45,338 nucleotides of DNA from Anaerolinea sp. Lineage in GTDB: Bacteria; Chloroflexota; Anaerolineae; Anaerolineales; Anaerolineaceae. A program made the translations under genes and the position numbers. The stretch is taken from NCBI GenBank assembly GCA_013824865.1, contig PNON01000015.1, forward strand, positions 1 through 45,338, given 5' to 3'. Positions 42,574 through 45,338 of the stretch are shown piece after piece; the stretch's first letter is position 1; each line of letters starts with the position of its first letter. A model generated the notes under the pieces. It did no database searches. It was not told the origin of the DNA and was given only the letters and a program-made list of their open reading frames with translations.

Positions 42574-43559
42574 GGAAGGCTCTCATTCTGAAGGGCAAAT
42601 TTTTTATTTATGATTGCTTTACTCTCCCGCATTGTCTCTTCAAATAATGGCAGCCCATACCAGGCGGTGGTAATCCCGAATAGCATTCCAGTAGCTGTAC
42701 GGAGGAGTGGCGTACTTTCCCTTACAGGCAGCCAGGTTAGATGGAGGGATAAAAGGGCTGGCAGCTGGCTAACGCCGTCAAATCCGATGGGAAGGATACC
42801 AGCTACTAACCAAACGTACCAAGGGATCGCCTTTAATTTTCGACCGCTAAATGTAAAGAAAATTGAGAAGAGCAACATCCCACCGTAAATGGCAACATCC
42901 CTTTCACAATAAGCGACCTTATAGCCTAGTTCTTCATTCCCTTTAAATGCTTTGGCCGACAATAGATCGTGCGGATTTAAGCCAGTCACTTCTTCATAGG
43001 TTTTCAAGTGTGTCGTCCCTGCTAATTCTCGCGGGTACGCTGCCTGTTCACCAAACATAAACCAGGAACGGTAAGCCAATTGGTGGCAAAGTGGGTTGTA
43101 GATGGCATGGATCACCTTCGCTGAGCCTGATAATCCAATCTTTTGTAAAACTGGTGCAAGGAAAGGTAAGCCAAGGTAGATTAGCAGGAATATGTTAATA
43201 ATGGACATATAATGTTTGGTCAGCCATCTGCCGAAATGGTCTGAATTCGTAACCTGTTTTCCTTGTGCCAATCTATTGGCATATTTCGGATCAGAAACCA
43301 ACAATCTGGCCTGTCGATCCCTCGCTGATACTAATGTGATCCGGATTGTATCCTCATCGTATGGAAAATACAGGTGGTAAGCACCAACCTCCAATACGGG
43401 TGTCTTACCCTGGTATGCCTGGTAGACACTTAGATCATCTTCGATATTTATTACAGCTAAATGGTGCGGAATTTCTTCGCGTAATGCAGATAGCTGGGCT
43501 ATTACTTGATTTGTTTCTGCCTTATCTCTATCAATAATATATAGGAAAACATTAATCAT
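42570..43559 (-). CDS. thioredoxin-like domain fused to DUF2085 membrane domain
   Basis: 329 residues. Residues 1-~85 have a glutaredoxin/DUF836-like pattern (NVFLYIIDRDKAETNQVIAQL, then KTPVLEVGAYHLYFPY with the cis-Pro), but the CxxC is replaced by IDRD, so it cannot be redox-active. Residues ~125-320 hold several membrane helices and the DUF2085 signature NPLCHQLAYRSWFMFG, then CERDVAIYGGMLLF and GFDGVSQL. The function of DUF2085 is unknown. It lies between ccdA and pgeF with near-zero spacing. Confidence 0.82.
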   Translation of the reverse strand: MINVFLYIIDRDKAETNQVIAQLSALREEIPHHLAVINIEDDLSVYQAYQGKTPVLEVGAYHLYFPYDEDTIRITLVSARDRQARLLVSDPKYANRLAQGKQVTNSDHFGRWLTKHYMSIINIFLLIYLGLPFLAPVLQKIGLSGSAKVIHAIYNPLCHQLAYRSWFMFGEQAAYPRELAGTTHLKTYEEVTGLNPHDLLSAKAFKGNEELGYKVAYCERDVAIYGGMLLFSIFFTFSGRKLKAIPWYVWLVAGILPIGFDGVSQLPALLSLHLTWLPVRESTPLLRTATGMLFGITTAWYGLPLFEETMRESKAIINKKFALQNESLP

Positions 43560-43561
43560 AG

Positions 43562-44281
43562 CTACAATCCTACATCGATCAGATTGCCATATTGGGCGAT
43601 TAATGCGAAGGTGCCAGTCAGCAGCATTAACCCGACAACAATCAAGATTGCCCCCATGACAATTTCTGTTGCGCGGATGACTCTTCTGAATTTGACCAGT
43701 ACCTGTGATACCCAGGATACTCCCACAGCTGCCGCCAGGAAAGGTAGACCCATGCCCAATGAATAAAAACCAAGTAAAATCGCACCTTGCCTAGCATCAC
43801 CGGTATTCATCGCCAGGGTTAAAATAGAAGCTAATACGGGTCCAATGCAGGGCGACCAACCAGCGGAAAAAAATACGCCCATAAGGAAAGATGATAAAAA
43901 ACCAACCCTTTTGCTGCCAGGTGTCTGAAAGCGTTGGTCATATTCCAGAAAGCGGAAACGGTACAAGCCAATCATGTGAATGCCAAAAAGGATAACTATA
44001 ACCCCTCCAAGCTTGGCAAGTAAATCACGGATGGAATAAAGCCATCCGCCTAATAAAGAAAAAGCCAGTCCCAATAGGACGAAAACTACACTGAACCCCA
44101 GGATAAATGAAATCCCGTGTGTTATAGTGATCCATTTCTTGACAACAAAGACCTCTCCATCCTTGTGGAGGACAGCCCGACCGCTGAGATAACCAATATA
44201 AGCAGGAACAAGAGGAAAAACGCAAGGTGATAAAAAGCTGGCCAGTCCAGCTATGAATGCAAAACCATAGGATATACTCAT
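43562..44281 (-). CDS. ccdA: CcdA-type cytochrome c biogenesis / thiol-transport protein
   Basis: 239 residues with six membrane helices, of the DsbD/CcdA family that carries reducing equivalents across the membrane. The two redox cysteines are in FLSPCVFPLVPAYIGYL near residue 19 and GWSPCIGPVLASIL near 145, each with the usual prolines. No separate thioredoxin partner is visible nearby. It starts five bases after the L,D-transpeptidase gene. Confidence 0.92.
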   Translation of the reverse strand: MSISYGFAFIAGLASFLSPCVFPLVPAYIGYLSGRAVLHKDGEVFVVKKWITITHGISFILGFSVVFVLLGLAFSLLGGWLYSIRDLLAKLGGVIVILFGIHMIGLYRFRFLEYDQRFQTPGSKRVGFLSSFLMGVFFSAGWSPCIGPVLASILTLAMNTGDARQGAILLGFYSLGMGLPFLAAAVGVSWVSQVLVKFRRVIRATEIVMGAILIVVGLMLLTGTFALIAQYGNLIDVGL

Positions 44282-44286
44282 AGCTG

Positions 44287-45338
44287 TTATAGTCCCTCTT
44301 CAACAGTGATGCGGCTGGAAGAGGTCATTCCTTTAATGATAATATCGCCTGCTTCGTATTCGACGTGTGGTAACGTCCAACGCCATACCCATCTTGCATC
44401 TTCCGGCAGGCAGTTCACGCAGCCATGCGACCTGGCTTTCCCAAATTCATTGTGCCAGTATGCAGCGTGGACTGCCGCACCATCAGAAGTGAACAGAGTC
44501 GTCCAGCCGATGCCGGAAGTATCAAACGCTTCACCTTTTGAAGCATTTGCACTCATATGCAACGATACCAGTTTACGCCAGATGGGATGATCTCCTGGTG
44601 GAGTGCTCCAACCCTCGGATAGTTTCGGCCCCGTTGAAACCCGACAATAATATACTTCCCTTCCATTCTCATAAGCAGTGAGTGTCTGTCTGAGTAAGTT
44701 TACAACTATTTTCTTATCCTCAATCTCGGGGCTGAGAACACTCATATCCTCCGGCAGGATAGGACGACAGGCTTCAGCATTTGCATAGTAGTAATCCGGA
44801 TAACTACCTACCATTTCAGATAAACGATAAAGTATCTGGCCGGTCTGATCCTGAGTAATCTCATCGCACCAGAATACTTGTCCATAATAGATCCTGGGTT
44901 TGTTAACTGTCCGCAACCAGTAACCACTTGGCGGTTGAGTTAGCACCAGGTCCGCGATGGGAACCGTGATCTCCACCCACATGCCAGGATTAGCCCCATA
45001 TTGCGGAAGTTGGGTAAGCGGCGGGTTTGCCAGGTTCTTAACTGGCTGGACATAGGCACTATCGACATACCCTTTATCTGTTTCCACCCAACGCTGGTTA
45101 AATTCGGAATAGTTCACCCTGGAAGCAACGACCTCCCGCACCCAGGGGATAATTTCATCGCGATAGTAGGTTCCCACGTTAGAACTTTGTGTGTTTGGTT
45201 TAGCTTTGATATCAAAGGGAGATCCTTCCCCGCCAGCGCACAGTCTACCCAACCGCTCATAATTCGGGATTTGCGGTTGAAATTTATCTAAACGCAAAGT
45301 ATTCCCCAGGTACGCTCCAGCCGCCAAACCCAGTGATC
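44287..45338 (-). CDS. L,D-transpeptidase (YkuD), 5' end outside window
   Basis: About 350 visible residues. The reading frame stays open to the window edge with hydrophobic residues (SLGLAAGAYLG), so the start and signal peptide lie outside. An SH3-like/wall-associated middle region contains RWVETDKGYVDSAYVQPV, and the C-terminal YkuD domain has KIVVNLLRQTLTAYENG, a His in AAYWHNEFG and the catalytic motif SHGCVNCLPEDA near visible residue 300. It makes 3-3 peptidoglycan cross-links outside the membrane. It is the first visible gene of an operon that ends at the DUF167 gene. Confidence 0.9.
   Translation of the reverse strand, partial: SLGLAAGAYLGNTLRLDKFQPQIPNYERLGRLCAGGEGSPFDIKAKPNTQSSNVGTYYRDEIIPWVREVVASRVNYSEFNQRWVETDKGYVDSAYVQPVKNLANPPLTQLPQYGANPGMWVEITVPIADLVLTQPPSGYWLRTVNKPRIYYGQVFWCDEITQDQTGQILYRLSEMVGSYPDYYYANAEACRPILPEDMSVLSPEIEDKKIVVNLLRQTLTAYENGREVYYCRVSTGPKLSEGWSTPPGDHPIWRKLVSLHMSANASKGEAFDTSGIGWTTLFTSDGAAVHAAYWHNEFGKARSHGCVNCLPEDARWVWRWTLPHVEYEAGDIIIKGMTSSSRITVEEGL

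Noticed and set aside
1-45338. CRISPR arrays, rRNA genes, complete insertion sequences or prophage
   Set aside because: No regular repeat-spacer pattern, rRNA-like stretch, transposase or phage structural gene was found on either strand.

Overview
The window is one contig of ordinary bacterial protein-coding DNA with moderate GC. It has an accessory-rich left and middle part and a conserved housekeeping right part. The gene mix suggests an anaerobic or facultative filamentous Chloroflexota bacterium, probably Anaerolineae-like: a very large MalT/SARP-type regulator, DUF5317 next to HD-GYP, a CoxL-like molybdenum hydroxylase with coxG, DUF2085, and mre and min genes in one run. This assignment is inferred from gene content only, because no rRNA is present.

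Layout. 1-3850: the start of a cysteine desulfurase (minus), then a hexose-phosphate mutase, a TatD nuclease and a trans-prenyl diphosphate synthase (plus), closed by a terminator shared with a converging GNAT-like gene. 4776-15980: a catabolic block behind a near-consensus promoter and a structured leader. It holds an FdrA-YlbE fusion (oxamate carbamoyltransferase-like), a tandem-duplicated cyclase-family metallohydrolase, the three subunits of a molybdenum hydroxylase (FAD, 2Fe-2S, Mo), a CoxG-like protein, a 60-residue membrane protein and an NCS2 permease with a uracil-type substrate motif. 16015-17780: a small NmrA-like/unknown/membrane operon. 17776-20433: a two-component system with a membrane protein. 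20587-22089: a divergent B12-type radical SAM protein. 22184-27462 (minus): a MalT/SARP-like regulator, a 38-residue hydrophobic peptide, DUF5317, a NHLP/Os1348-like small protein and an HD-GYP protein. 27463-30598: gene-poor DNA around a kdgK-eda pair lying on the 3' side of tRNA-His, with gene remnants. 30599-39563 (minus): mreB-mreC-mreD-mrdA-minC-minD-minE-rodA-gltX-tRNA-His, a cell shape and division cluster. 39758-45338: a zinc-ribbon coiled-coil gene on the plus strand, and a tightly packed minus operon: L,D-transpeptidase, ccdA, DUF2085, pgeF, yggS, yggT and DUF167.

Best candidate for something new: the 5-16 kb block reads as a complete uptake, hydroxylation, ring-opening and carbamoyl-transfer route for an N-heterocycle. 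The permease motif and the chemistry of the oxamate carbamoyltransferase family point to an oxidative pyrimidine route (uracil to barbiturate to ureidomalonate to carbamoyl phosphate). This is inference; no enzyme here has a proven substrate. The second candidate is the SARP/peptide/DUF5317/NHLP-like/HD-GYP cluster, which looks like a peptide-linked signalling locus.
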